NCBI GenBank assembly: GCA_030765045.1
Contig: CM060972.1
Location: 57,798,971 to 57,862,970, forward strand
Direction: 5' to 3'
DNA length: 64,000 nt
Source of the DNA: Tenodera sinensis
Taxonomy: Eukaryota > Arthropoda > Insecta > Mantodea > Mantidae
In this document: one piece after another, positions 45,638 through 57,289 of the stretch
How the letters are laid out: each line of letters opens with the position of its first letter
Position numbering within the stretch: the first letter of the stretch is position 1
Position numbers and translations under genes: made by a program
Notes under the pieces: generated by a model
Seen by the model: the letters and a program-made list of their open reading frames with translations, nothing else
Told to the model about the DNA's origin: nothing
The model's database searches: none

Positions 45638-45675
45638 ACATGTGATAGGAAATTTGCAGAACTTGGTGGAAAAGA

Positions 45676-45677
<2 letters not shown>

Positions 45678-45741
<64 letters not shown>
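45678..45741 (+). repeat. (GT)n microsatellite
   Basis: A pure 64-bp GT tract 41 bp after the ATT array, outside family A. Confidence 0.98.
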
Positions 45742-45742
<1 letters not shown>

Positions 45743-45772
45743 GTCTAAAATCGTGTAAGACATGGTCTATAA

Positions 45773-45946
45773 CAGGCATGTCAAACAGCACTCGCCAAGT
45801 GTGAAAATATTCCCCTATTTTCCCTCCCTTCAAATCGGAGAACGAGAAAAACAAAGCGAAAACCGGTTCTAGTAGCCCGTGCTACTGCAGTTAAGGAGGG
45901 GTGGACTCCTCTCTTCACACCCTCGGAGTGATGTTTGACATGCCTG
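45773..45946 (-). mobile_element. hAT-type MITE, copy 2
   Basis: This 174-bp copy of the 4117-4301 element lies in opposite orientation. It starts CAGGCATGTCAAACAGC and ends TGTTTGACATGCCTG. It is flanked by a perfect 8-bp duplication GTCTATAA (45765-45772 and 45947-45954). The shared interior includes CCTTAACTGCAGTAGCA on the complementary strand. Confidence 0.93.
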
Positions 45947-46068
45947 GTCTATAATAATATGTAGTGTTGTTTTGCCCCTACTTCCGAAAATATTTTTGCA
46001 GATACATTTATGTCGCATTCCTATTTTCATTGATCTAGAACCCAATTAATAACCTTCGCTGTTTACAG

Positions 46069-46156
46069 CAAAGTCCCAAAGAAGCCAGTCACCATGATAG
46101 TTTCTTCTGTTGAAACAGCAGAACTTTACCATAATGTTATGAACCTCATGACACAA
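46069..46156 (+). other. Candidate 88-nt internal exon
   Basis: An acceptor (CCTTCGCTGTTTACAG, ending 46068) and a donor (CAA/GTAAGC, 46157-46162) bound 88 nt. After one base completing a split codon, 29 codons are open, including KVPKKPVTMIVSSVETAELY. The split codon fits the two bases left by the candidate exon at 40657-40694, and together they give exactly 42 codons. No family is recognised. It lies inside the TIR-bounded 982-bp element, so it may be transposon-derived or chance. Confidence 0.3.
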
Positions 46157-46299
46157 GTAAGCCACTTGAGATGGCCCTGGCCTGGACTGACTACTCGATA
46201 ACCTTCACCCCTTCCGTCTCCGCGGCGAGTCCCGCGTGCGTCGAAAAACATTTGGAAGCGACTGTAGTATTTACTATGGCCAATCCTGTACAAACTATT

Positions 46300-46480
46300 G
46301 TTACAGATGCTTTTTATTTTACTTAATCAAGATAGACATTTGTAGAAATGATTTCGGCACCTATTTCTTTGTAGATACAATGGGAATAGGGGAATACAAT
46401 AGGCTTAAGTGATTGTGAAATGTTTTAAGGGCAATGAGCAGAGAACATTATACAAATGTAACACCTCAGGCTTTTTAAAA
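46300..46480 (+). repeat. Family A, 5'-part fragment A22
   Basis: Contains ATAGACATTTGTAGAAATGAT, TTTCTTTGTAGATACAATGG and AATACAATAGGC, diverged from the other copies. Confidence 0.6.
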
Positions 46481-47251
46481 ATATCTGTGCTACAACTGCA
46501 TACATAGAAATATCAGCATAATGAATTAACCCTAAAATCTATAATTACAGGTTCTTCATTTGAAACCTAACGGAGCACACGGCGTTTCGCCTCTCCCGGT
46601 TTTAAATGAAGAAGCCTGTATAGTATTCAACACAAATAGTGTATGTAGACGTTCAAACATTGTAATTAATTCACTAGACTTGTGTTTAAAATGTTTAAAA
46701 TCATTCTTTATTTAGAATTTGAACCGAGCAATGCTTTTTCGGCAAGGAAATTGGTACTTGTGTCTCGGGAATGAAACCAATGTTTTGGTTTATTTATAAA
46801 AGTGAACTACAGGCGCATATAGAGGACTCATAATGAGTGATTTCTATTAAAAAGTGATCTTGTCCAAGTCTGATTGTGATATTACCCAAGCGACACGCCA
46901 TTTCTATTGCAACGCTTCATGCATAAAGACAGGTGACTATAGACCTGTTTTATTTGATCAAGGGAAGGTCGCTCCAAATTTGGAACGGCAGGAAATGAGC
47001 GCTTCTTCCATTTTCGGGAGCTTGACTTAGTCACTACATCTTATTTCAGCTTCCTTACGGAAGTCTACTAAACAGCGTGCGGTTTCTGCTTTTCTACTTG
47101 CCGTTTATGCATTATCCTTCCTTCTATGTTCCCTATTTTTCTCGTGTCGTCTTGAAAAATTTACTAACTCGATCTAGGTTTAAAAACACAGGAATAAACT
47201 AAAATTAACACTAAATTTAGATGCCCTGGCTTCTACACATCTGCCACAACC
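46481..47251. other. Unannotated spacer
   Basis: No gene or repeat recognised. Confidence 0.45.
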
Positions 47252-47910
47252 AACAAAAATCTGATGTGTGCACCCACATGGCTTTCTCTACTCTTCTATT
47301 AACCATTCTTACAAACTCATATTCCTTTAACTTCCTCTAATCGAGATAAACATTTACAGAAATTATCTTATTGCTTATTTCCTTGTAGGTACAAGGGGAG
47401 TATGGGAATACAGTAGGCTTTGTGGGATATTCAGATCTTTTAAAGCTTTGAAAGTTGGTTCTCTTTGCAGGGTTAACATATAAAAATTAATAACAATGTT
47501 CCATTTCAGGAAAGTTGAAGTTTTCCGAAAGTCACACAAATAACAAGGAATATCTCCGAAATGGTTCACTGTAAAATAAATTGTGTCAAGATCTACATTT
47601 TTATATAGTAAGATTTGGTCTATTTCTAACGGTTTACCAGTTGTACAAAAGTCATCCAGAGTAAATAGGGCTACACAGGATATAGCCAGAAAATTTAAGA
47701 TATACATTTCATTTGTCATAAAAGTATCTTAAACAGGTGGTATTTTAATCAAAATCCTTAGAGCTATTTCCGAAAAAGTTTCCCATATAAAGGGTAGTTT
47801 AGGGTGGAGGAATTGTTTTGGAAATCTTCATGTCGCATCCTTAAAAGATACTAAAGTTAAACGTCAATTTTGATTTCTAAGGTTTTCGTTTTTGAGTTAT
47901 TCTGTTCACT

Positions 47911-47974
<64 letters not shown>

Positions 47975-48115
47975 CACAGGGTCGTTTTCTAAAAATGCTT
48001 TCTTTGGTTTCAGGTGGCCTCAAAACATATATTTCCGGTAAAATTTCGACATCGAATTTTTGGGTGGAATACAATACTTTATTACCTACTATACGTAGTG
48101 GAGAAAATAAAAATT
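47252..48115 (+). repeat. Family A copy A23, full length
   Basis: This complete plus copy runs from AAAATCTGATGTGTGCACC to TACTATACGTAGTGGAGAAAA. The microsatellite is a 67-bp AC tract. On its complementary strand the longest open frame in any family A copy (47375-47719, 114 codons) shares the ending LLYSHTPLVPTRK-stop with frames in other copies. Confidence 0.87.
47912..47978 (+). repeat. (AC)n microsatellite
   Basis: AC tract at the fixed site of copy A23, with a single GC interruption near the end. Confidence 0.98.
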
Positions 48116-48549
48116 GGTGTTAGTAAACTAATTCATAGGTACATATTTGATTTATCGCTTAAAAAATATTTTTTACTGAAGGATAAACTGATTGCAAGTG
48201 CTGTAAAAAATGACGCAACTTCCTAGAGGTACTCTTAGCTCAATGATTTACACGTGTCATAAATTTGTCTTTCGCGCCTAAGGATTCTTAAGAATGCTGC
48301 TGGCTATCCTGCTGGCTACACCGTGCGCAGACACTGAAGATCTTGCAGATCCCATGTGTGGGGGGAAAATTTTGGATAGATTTTTAAACTTCCCAACGCA
48401 TACTATGCGAAGCTGAAGCATTCGCTCTGCATAGGTTCACTTTTGGTGCCTGATGGCGTGGTGGTCCGGACTGTCGGGTTTGAGTAATAATCGCCCAGAA
48501 TGAGAGAGACAAAGGACTCTGTGACCCTATGTGTAGGTCTCTGAGGCCT

Positions 48550-48550
<1 letters not shown>
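48116..48550. other. Unannotated spacer
   Basis: Nothing recognised beyond short ORFs. Confidence 0.4.
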
Positions 48551-48551
<1 letters not shown>

Positions 48552-48591
<40 letters not shown>

Positions 48592-48620
48592 GATCACCGC
48601 CACCGCCACCGCCACCGCCA
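48552..48620 (+). repeat. (CAT)n and (CCGCCA)n tracts
   Basis: About 13 CAT units (48552-48590) are followed by CACCGC/CACCGC hexamers (48596-48620). Met-repeat and Ala-Val frames are artefacts. Confidence 0.95.
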
Positions 48621-49590
48621 ATGGTTAATGAATCCGTTTCGGAAATTGAGTAACCCCATGTGAATTTCACTTGTTTGAGGGTTGTAGACATACGGTACGT
48701 GCCTAACTAAACAAGAATGTAAATCCTTCAGCAATCTGAGCTTCTCCAAGAATGGAAATGATCGTTTTGTATTCCAGTTGAATGCTGGCGTTTGCCGGAG
48801 TTTAATCTCTGGCGGTTATCGGAATTCCTGGGCAGCTCAACCACTGCAAATGCTTCTCACGCTGGCTCATGTGTCCCTAGAGCACTGTTTTCATTTAATT
48901 GCCTCTTGTTGATTGGCTTTACACTTAATCCACGTTGTCTGCAACATTACAGTGTTTTTGTCAAGTTTTACAATCTTTGAAGACGGTGCTGTTTTCGCTT
49001 CTTTAGACCAGTGTTTCTCAGCCGTTTTAATACAATCACTCCTTTCCCTCAACACTCACCTCATTTGTATTGGCAGCAGTGTGAACATCGCGGTCCTTCA
49101 TTGTTGATGACCCAATAATTGTGGCACTTCGCGGAGCTGATGACTCATGTTGGTAATTATAAGAAAGATTTCTCTTACACACCAAGGGGAAAGTTCAACT
49201 TTAATCCAGTGTTTTGGTTCGGATTTACCTTCTGAGCCTAAAAAAAGTAGAGAGAGAAAAAGAAAAAAGGGGAGGAAGGGAGCTATAAAGATCGACCGTG
49301 TAAATTTATGTTGGCCATACTGATTATAGTGAACATCCATATGTGAACAGTTGTACACATGTTCGCAAGTTTGTTGAAATATTGAAGAAAACTCGACTAG
49401 AATTATTATTCTGTGATTATTAGTATTTATCTGTGATATACAGAAGCACAGTGGCGTATGTGATCAGCGTGTTTCAGGTTAATAGTTCTAAATGAGTTTA
49501 TTTGAAATAATTTAAATGGAAATTTATGCAACAGGTTAAGCCCTGAATAAGTCCTTTTTAAATTTGTAAGTTATTAAAAAGAACAGAGCG
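48621..49590. other. Unannotated spacer
   Basis: No gene or known repeat; a purine-rich patch lies at about 49245-49285. Confidence 0.45.
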
Positions 49591-50138
49591 TGACGCCGGC
49601 CCACGGTAGCGGCAACACAACAAAGGACGATTACGGCAGGACTGCCTCATCCCACTAGCGCGGCGCATAACAAAAACGCTCGAGGCCAAGCTTCCCCACA
49701 CCACTCAGCAATCGAACGGCAACAACGGGTTTTCCAAAGTGTTCGAGAAGTGTCCGCTGGCCGGCATATTTGTAGAAGCTCAAGAAAGCTCCTTGTTACG
49801 TCATCCTCACTATATAAGAAGACTAGACGAGTTAGATGAGGTACAGTTGCAGACACAGGAGTCGGCCAGTGTGTTAGTGAGTGCAAGACAGCTTTTTCGC
49901 GTCGTGAAGGATGATAGCGAAGCATTTATGAGTGTTCGGCGATTGTATCGTCAGACCTAGAATTTGGGAGATAGAAAAAGTAAAGGACAGTGAAAGGACT
50001 GAGTCAAGGTTAGAAGAACAAGGCAGTTGTGAGTTGTAATATCACGAAAGATTGTCTTATACTTACTTTTCAAAAAATAAACATAAAATCTAAAGAACTG
50101 AGTTGAGCCTGCAATACACTACTTGCGACCCCCCTTCA
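49591..50138 (+). mobile_element. Probable solo LTR
   Basis: This 548-bp GC-richer block starts TGACGCCGGCCCACGG and ends CCCCCCTTCA, so it has the TG...CA ends of LTRs. Inside, a TATATAAG box (49811-49818) is followed 260 bp later by AATAAA (50076-50081), the promoter-then-poly(A) order of an LTR. The flanks share only three bases (GAG) as a target duplication. No internal retrotransposon DNA adjoins it. A host promoter with first exon is the main alternative. Confidence 0.45.
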
Positions 50139-51279
50139 GAGAAATGCTGCCTTAGGCTAACGACACACACGACTCGTATTACATTCGCTTGTTTCACTCT
50201 TGGAATTGTCATACATTAACCACAACACATTGTTTGGAGATCCGCTGCGAGCGAATACTGAATTTCCAAATGAAAAGCTTAAGGTCGGGTTCCAATTAAC
50301 GGGGGAATGGGGGAATTTCCGCCTCTCATTAAATAATTTCCCCAGCTCGTTAAAGAAGAATTGCTTCCCTGCCAGGGAAATATGTTTTCTTTTACTTAAA
50401 GTATTTACTATTAATGCTCTTTGAAAATACAAGAAGAAACGAAACACCTTCGATGCAGTGTGTACATGTATGAGCGCGGGCTGTGAGTAAGCAAAAGTAT
50501 CATATCGCGAGTAACTTAAGCAGTAAACAATTATTCTCAGGCGCAATAGTTGGGTTGGCGTTCACGGTCACAACTCCAGCAATAACGATTGTAGCTTTAA
50601 GTATTCAGTTCAGTTGCAACTCGCTGTTCTATTGTTCGTCAGCATGGATAAATTTGTGACAAGAAAGCGAAAAGTTGCAGAAAGTAATGACAACTTCTAG
50701 TAAAACTACCTTTTCAAGTAAAAACTGCAGCATTGGAAGTAACATACGTTAGCAAAAACAGTGCAAATAAGTACATTACAGTAATCGGGGGATGTGAAGA
50801 TTAAATTGGGCTTGAAAAATGGAAAACAAATCGTCCCTGACTGTCATTAAACAGTAAGTTTCCCCTCTCGTCAGAAAGTCTGATTTGAGCACTGTTTGTC
50901 AGTTGTGAACGGAAGGAATTGCCGCACAAAAAACGAAGGAAAGAAATTGTGCCAAATTCCTTTACGTGTGTGTGTGACAGAGAGGGAAGAGATAGCAGTT
51001 GCAATTTAATTGAGGGACGCTGGTTGGCCGACTGCCACACTAATTAACTGTAATGGAACCAGACAGTTCGCCAATGTTCAATATTCTGCTTGATTTATAC
51101 ATCCAAGGCGGGACCACCTTGACTCGGTGTTGTCGCCTGGCGGTGACCGCCATAAATAGACCACGTTACATGAGCACAATTTTGTTTACTCCTTTTATTA
51201 CTTTGTTGTGCAGCGTTTAAATTCTCTGAAATGGACGACACATCTACAAATTACCTGAACATGGCCATGCTTGTCTCTT
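50139..51279. other. Unannotated spacer
   Basis: Short ORFs in both directions (50157-50546) lack domains. Confidence 0.4.
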
Positions 51280-51495
51280 ACAAGGGCTGCCCCAAAAGTA
51301 GCCGACCTCGAATTAACTCTGATTTCCAAGTTAAAGAAGTGCATTTAAGTGTCTTTAATTACAATAATATTTAGAAAATATAATAGAAAAGTATAATATA
51401 AAATGGCCAGTAGCCAATTTCAGCATCTCTTATCATAAAGCTAATAAATAAAGCCTTTAAAGTAATTTTAAAAATGTGTGGTTTCATCCGCATCT
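51280..51495. repeat. Possible mariner-like remnant
   Basis: The right part, TTTAAAAATGTGTGGTTTCATC near 51465-51488, resembles the sequence just after the transposase relic at 28402-28432. The left edge, GGGCTGCCCCAAAAGTAGCC, looks like a transposon end. No matching inverted end was found. Confidence 0.3.
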
Positions 51496-52697
51496 TTTGG
51501 CTTTACTGCGTATAGTAGAGGAAGTGTTGTATTCCACCAAAAAATTCGATGACTAGATTTCACCGGAAATATATGTTTTGAGGCCCCCTGAATAAAGAAG
51601 AAAGCATTTTAAGAAAAAGGTCCATGTATGTGTGTGTCTGTGTCTCTGTCTGTCTTTCTCGGTCTGTGTCTCTGTCTGTCTTTGTCGGTCTGTCTGTCTC
51701 TGTCTCTGTCTATCTTTGTCTCTGTCTCTGTCTCTGTCTATCTGTCTGTCTGTCTCTGCCTCTATCCAGCTCTGTCCGGCTCTGTCTAGCTCTGTCTCTC
51801 TGTCTGTCTCTCTCTGTCTCAGTCTGTCTCTGACTGAGTCTGTCTCTGTCTTTCTCGGTCTGTGTCTCTGTCTGTCTTTCTCGGTCTGTCTCTGTCTCTG
51901 TCTATCTTTCTCTGTCTATCTGACTTTCTGTCTGTCTCAGCCTCTATCCAGCTCTGTCTCTCTGTGTCTGTCTCTCTCCGTCTCAGTCTGTCTCTGTCTC
52001 TGACTCAGTCTGTCTCTGTCTGTCTGTGGACAGCATAACTAAAAAACGAAAAGTCGGTTAAAACCCATGTTTAGTGTCTTTCAAGGATGCAACACGAAGA
52101 TTTTGAAGAAAATTCCTTCACCCTAAACTACCCTTTACATGGAAAATTTTGATTTTCTTGAAAATAGCTCTAACGATTTTGATTAACATGCCGTATGTTG
52201 GAGATATTTTTATGACAAATGAAACGTATATCTTAAATTATCTGGCTATAGGCCCCGTAGTCATATTTACTCTGGATGACTTTTGAATAACTCCTAAACC
52301 GGGAGAGATAGATAAAATCTTCCTGTATAAAAAATGTAGATCTTGCTGAAATACACAATTTATGTCTGAACAAATATTTTGTAGAGTGAAATATTTCGGA
52401 TATATACCTTGTTATTTGTGTCAGTTTTGGAGAACATACTTCTGTAAAATGAAACATTGTTATTCATTTCTTTATATGTTAATCATGCAAAGAGAATGGA
52501 ATCTCAAATCAAAATATTTGACTAGCGCTCAAAGTATACTGTATTCTCATACGCTCCTTGCACTTAAAAGGAAATAAGATAATTTCTGCAAATGTTCATC
52601 TCAACTAACACGAAGAAGATATAGGAATAAGAGTCTGTAAGAATGGTTAGTGCAAGAGTAGAGAAAGTCATGTGAGTGCAACACATCAGACTTTTAT
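51490..52697 (-). repeat. Family A copy A24 with a 400-bp TCTG/TCTC array
   Basis: A full-length minus copy, from TTTACTGCGTATAGTAGAGG to GTGCAACACATCAGACTTTT. The microsatellite site is occupied by an irregular TCTG/TCTC/TCTGTC array (51625-52030) with a higher-order duplication (CTCTATCCAGCTCTGTC near 51760 and 51942) instead of (AC)n. Confidence 0.87.
51625..52030 (+). repeat. TCTG/TCTC-rich array
   Basis: About 400 bp of imperfect tetranucleotide units with partial duplication of a roughly 180-bp segment. Ser/Cys/Leu-repeat ORFs here are artefacts. Confidence 0.95.
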
Positions 52698-53334
52698 GAT
52701 AGCAGCAGACAACAAGCAGCGCCAAGGAGGTGCGCAGGCAAAACACCTGCGGTATTTGATAGCAACAAAATCTTTGCGATGCTTCCTGTCGTCCAACTCT
52801 GTCTTATTTCCGTTCGTCCCACACAAAACCTAAGCCACGGTGTACCATGTTGACAAGTGCTTTAAGCAACAGTAGCACTTTGCACTGAGGAAATTATGTA
52901 TGTGAGAGACTGCGGCGAAAAGGAAGAGCATAAGCTATAAAACATTTCATACTTAGAAATTATGTTAATATAAAGGAATAAAGCGTAGTAATGGAGAGGC
53001 AGCTAGAGTTTATGAACTCGATCCTTATGGCAGAAGTCTCCAGGTGTGTTCAACACACACGTGACCAGCTTCTTTGCGTCAGTTAAGGAGAGACAGCTGA
53101 CTGAAATATGCAAAAGTGTATCCTTTTACTAAAACACCAATTTCTCTTGAACTACTGCAGACAAGCTCAACAAATTTTCTGTATATTTGATAAGTAACTC
53201 TTATAAATCAGGTGTTTTAGCCTGAAATTATACATTTTTTTAAATTTAGTACAGAACTTCTAATGATAAATCCTTTAATAAAATCAAGTGTGAATTCAAT
53301 AGCTTAATTACAGCTTTCAAGAGAAAACATTCTT
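52698..53334. other. Unannotated spacer
   Basis: Nothing recognised. Confidence 0.45.
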
Positions 53335-53815
53335 ATGTGTTGCACTCACATGACTTTCTCTACTCCTGTACTAAACATTCTTACAATCTCTTATTCCTAT
53401 ACCTTCTTCGTGTTAGTTGAAATATACATTTTTACAAATTATCTTATTGCTTATTTCCTTGTAGGTGTAAGGGTAGTATAACAATACGGTAAGCTTTGAG
53501 CGATAGTCAAATCTTTTAAAGCTTTGAGATCCCGTTTTCTTTGCACGCTTAACATATAAACAAATGAACAAAGATGTTCCATTTCACGAAAGTCTTAAGT
53601 TTTCCGAAACTGACACAAATAACAAGAAATATCTCCAAAATGGTTCACTCTACAAAAAAGTTTATTTAGATACGAATTGTGTGTTTTAGCGACATCTCCA
53701 TTTTTTGTATAGTAAGATTTTGTCTCTCACATTTTACCAGTTGTGTAAAAGTCATCCAGAGTAAATACGATTACAGGGGCTATAACCGGAGAATTCAAGA
53801 TATACATTTTATTTG

Positions 53816-53883
<68 letters not shown>

Positions 53884-54245
53884 ACCCACACACACACCCA
53901 CACAAACATGACTTTTACATAACTAGTAAACCGTAAGAGATAAACCAAATCTTACTACACAAAATGTGTACATCTTGCTAAAACACATATGTAGTTTATG
54001 TCCAAATACATTTTTTGTGGAGTGAACCATTTTGGAGATATTCTTTGTCATTTGTGTGAGTTCTGCAATTCTGTACAAAGAGAACGGAATTTCATATAGC
54101 GATCAGTTTTAAAAGATTTTACTACTGCCTAAAGCCTATTGTATTCTCCGTGTACTTACAAGAAGATAAACAATAAGATAATTTGTACAAATGTTTATGT
54201 CAACTAATACGAAGAAGATATGGGAATAAGAGTTGCTAGGAATTT
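53335..54245. repeat. Family A palindromic composite A25
   Basis: A plus-oriented 5' half (53335-53817) runs into an (AC)n tract (53818-53906), then into a minus-oriented 5' half (53907-54245). The arms overlap in unit position from the GGTTTACC-type block outward, so the locus is a near-palindrome with a microsatellite at its centre. Confidence 0.8.
53818..53906 (+). repeat. (AC)n microsatellite
   Basis: AC tract with CCCACCC interruptions at its right end, at the centre of palindrome A25 and not at the usual microsatellite position. Confidence 0.97.
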
Positions 54246-54474
54246 TAGTTACAACACTTATTTTTTGCAAGTAGATTGCGACATTTTATGTGAAAAACAG
54301 AATGTGAAGAAACAAGACAGGTACTATGCACCCTTTCTTCTATCGCCTATAGGAATATAATGTTGTTTAGTGTTACAAATTACTCCAAATCAGTACAATT
54401 TAAAACCATCATTATACTTATTTTTAAACTCTACATTAGATATTTAAAAGCAAAATGGGGTTTGAAGCAGTCCA

Positions 54475-54860
54475 CTTTTATTAGTTTTTGTTCAACAATA
54501 CTAGCATTCTCACTCTTTCGCGGTCAAGCCTACTCGTTTTTCTGTCACATTGAGTCCTGTTGTGCTAAATGTTGCTTCAGAGAAAACTGTTGCTGGTGGA
54601 ATACACAAATATTTAGCGGCTAATATTTCTAGTTTTGGAAATGTCGAATTTTGTTTCCAGTATACCAGTGTGCTAGAAAGAGGAGGTGACAAATTGTCCA
54701 GTTTCTTCTTGGGAACTGTTAACTGGCAGTGAATCTAACACACAATTATTTTCTCGGGCAATTTCTCGGACTTTGCAGCAGGTGACATCCGAAATAAAAT
54801 CAAGAAAAGTTTGTGAACTAATCGACTTTTACGAATATGTCAGTATTATACGACTATCCC
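54475..54860 (-). pseudogene. hAT transposase C-terminal (dimerisation) domain relic
   Basis: On the minus strand the main frame (54692-54510) carries VYWKQNSTFPKLEILAAKYL, then CIPPATVFSEATFSTTGLNV and TEKR. This is the hAT C-terminal dimerisation signature of a W-W/K-x-N block, an A-x-K-Y-L-x-I-P-A-T block, and S-E-R-x-F-S-x-x-G. A one-base shift near 54512 leads to MLVLLNKN-stop, the usual end of the domain. Upstream, other frames show EIARENNCVL, a decayed continuation. The catalytic core is not seen. TAGGGATGGG-type ends at about 55305-55314 could be the 5' terminus of the same element. Confidence 0.82.
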
Positions 54861-55204
54861 TACATAAGTGTCCGAAAATCTTAAGTAAAGTTAAAAATAA
54901 ATGTTACCTGATCATTTTTTTATGCAGGAAGAAGTCTGTTGATATTTCTAGTTATCTCCAAACCAGAAGTACTTGGTAGAAAATTAAACTCATGTAATTA
55001 GTTAGGCTCTTGTTTGACTTTCAATGAGGTAGTTAGATTTTTGGGTTTGCACTTTGCACTGGAATTGAAGGAAGGGTCTTCCTAACCGCATCTCGTCTTC
55101 GTGTCTACTGTTTACGTGGTCATTGCGACCACTTTAAAATGTTCTATTTGCGGCAATAATATTTTGTGATTTTAAAGTAAAATAATAATTGCAGAGTCGC
55201 CACT
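54861..55204. other. Decayed hAT interior or spacer
   Basis: Possible further transposase decay on the minus strand. No motif strong enough to call. Confidence 0.35.
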
Positions 55205-55314
55205 GAAGTATCGAAAAGTACCGAGTGAATTTTCTGAAGTATCGTTCAATGTCGATGCCATGCAAGTATCCTGAGTTTCGAGATATCGCAAGTATCGAGG
55301 ACCCATCCCTAAAG
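55205..55314 (-). repeat. Possible hAT terminal region
   Basis: The complement starts TAGGGATGGGTCCTCGATAC and then repeats GATAC-containing subterminal motifs (ATCGATACTT-like). That style is common at hAT ends. No partner terminus was located on the left. Confidence 0.4.
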
Positions 55315-55944
55315 TAGACAGCTGCATTACTATTCAAGTACAAGAGTTGGAAAGATATCAGTGAATATAAACAAGGCAGCAGAGATAAAACGGTTTCGTT
55401 TACATGTGAGAAAAATTCGCACGGCAATTTAAACTCAAGGAGCGTCTCAATGGCCGACTGGACCTCCTACATCGTGGCGCCGGAAATCGATAGTGGCGGC
55501 GATTTAATCGAAGCGCCGGCATGCCAAATGAGAACGTGACCGACATGACGTCAGTACCTTAACTGTGTACTTAGAGCTCTGAGGCGAGTAAATAAACAAG
55601 AGAATTGACGAAAAAACATATGTATGTTATTTTATGTATCAGGAAGCAAGCAAGCAGCATTTCGAAACACTGTGCGATATAAGAGATGGGTTCATGGTTG
55701 GCACTTAAAGAGACTTGCCGATCCATAAATAAGTCCATCAGGCTGAGGCCGAATTGGAAATTATGGCATTTCCTGCTGCGCCAACACTCGGCCATCACGT
55801 GACTAGCATGGCGCTAACCTTCCTTCCGCTTCTGTCCTTTTCTTTCCAGTTGCTTTCATTTGTCATCTGTCTATCTTCTCTCTTTTCCTTCTTGGCTTAC
55901 TTTTGACTCCTCTGTTACTTCATTTTCCTCCATTGTCTCCCTCT
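55315..55944. other. Unannotated spacer
   Basis: GC-richer stretch at about 55440-55560 without a recognised feature. Confidence 0.4.
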
Positions 55945-56110
55945 GCTCCCAGTGGCTCACCAAGATTGCCCAGTTCAATCCCAGGGAACCGTATTTGAGA
56001 TTAACAAAGCACAGTCTGGGTGGGTTTTCTCCGATTTCGTCCGCCATTCATTCCGCCAACTGTTCCATTATCATTTTTCCTTTCATATATTTCGCTCTCA
56101 TTGTTTCTTC
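55945..56110 (+). repeat. SINE family E, decayed copy
   Basis: A head remnant with a B-box-like AGTTCAATCCC is followed by the body phrases GGGTGGGTTTTCTCCGATTT and GCCATTCATTCCGCCAACTG. These correspond to the intact SINE at 59950-60193. Confidence 0.55.
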
Positions 56111-57200
56111 TCAACCAGGCTTCTGCGACGTACTTCTAGGTCCAATGGCAACAGTCGGGGTGGTAGAAAATGCCTCTGTCGATTGTAGCAGTAGGCAACA
56201 ATTTCTCATCAATTGTTTCGCAGACACATTGTATGTGCCCAGGCGCTGGGAACTATAGGACAGATACAGTATTTTTGAGCAACTTCACGGCATGAAGTCG
56301 TATTCTGCCATGGTTTCTACCAAGCCTGGAGATTTTGCTCATGATGTTGAGAATCTTCTGCGTTATGTCCGCATTTGTGTATTTACTGGGCGAATACAAC
56401 TTCCTATTTGGATATTGAGCCACATAGAAACCTGGTCAATGTGGCTACGACCTCTTTGTTTTCCCATTCTAAGCTCCAGGTTGTTTGTTCTTTTGAAGTC
56501 AGGCTCTGATAAGTCCCTCCCTTCTTTTCACCTGCCAGATTTGGAGAATGGCCGTAGACTCCAGTCTACTACGACTGCAGAGGGTGTAGAATAAGAACAT
56601 TTGTGCCATCTATTCTGTATGCCATCCTTCTAGGTAAGACTCCTTTACGAAGCCTGTCTTACATGCTTGGAGGATGAAATTAGGCACAGGATGCGATATT
56701 TCAACTCTCATTGCCACACTATCGGGAATTATAACCCCAAACAACCGCACCGAATTCCCCGTGTCACATTCGGCCTTACTCGGTACCAGAGGAGCAAATC
56801 CAAACCGCTCCTACAATCCTCTAAGAGATGCTTGCGTAAATCAAATTTTCAATAGTATCTCCTGGAAAGTAACACATACCATACAAATACCATACACCAG
56901 TGGTGCACAAGGGCCGTTGTACCCTGACCTGCGGCCGTCGAGGAGCAAAATCTTGCTATTTCCCTTCTCTCCAACAATCTTAGTTACATCCTCCATCTTG
57001 CAACCCTAGGTGGTTAAGCCCTAACAGGGGTAGATGCACTTTATACAACCCATATGGCTGCTCTCAGCCTGCCAACACACTATTGGATACTTTTCATTCA
57101 ATAGGATTTACTTTCTTATTGTTTCTGAGGCACTACATAATCGACTTCTGGCCGCTGGGAAGAGTGGGTGTGTGGTTGGGCGTTAATTATATAATCTAAC
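56111..57200. other. Unannotated spacer
   Basis: Two frames of about 100-111 codons (56292-56594 and 56674-57009) have no recognisable domain. I do not call them genes. Confidence 0.4.
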
Positions 57201-57204
57201 TGCC

Positions 57205-57275
57205 AAACTGAGAAAGGAGAAGAAGAGGAGAGAAAGGAGAAGAAAAAGGAGGGAGAGGAGGTAGAGGAGGAGAAT
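57205..57275 (+). repeat. Short polypurine tract
   Basis: About 70 bp of GA-rich sequence next to a SINE C copy. Confidence 0.85.
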
Positions 57276-57289
57276 AACAACAACATGCA

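Noticed and set aside
55860..56258. 132-codon ORF as a gene
   Set aside because: It runs across a decayed SINE E copy and has no domain.
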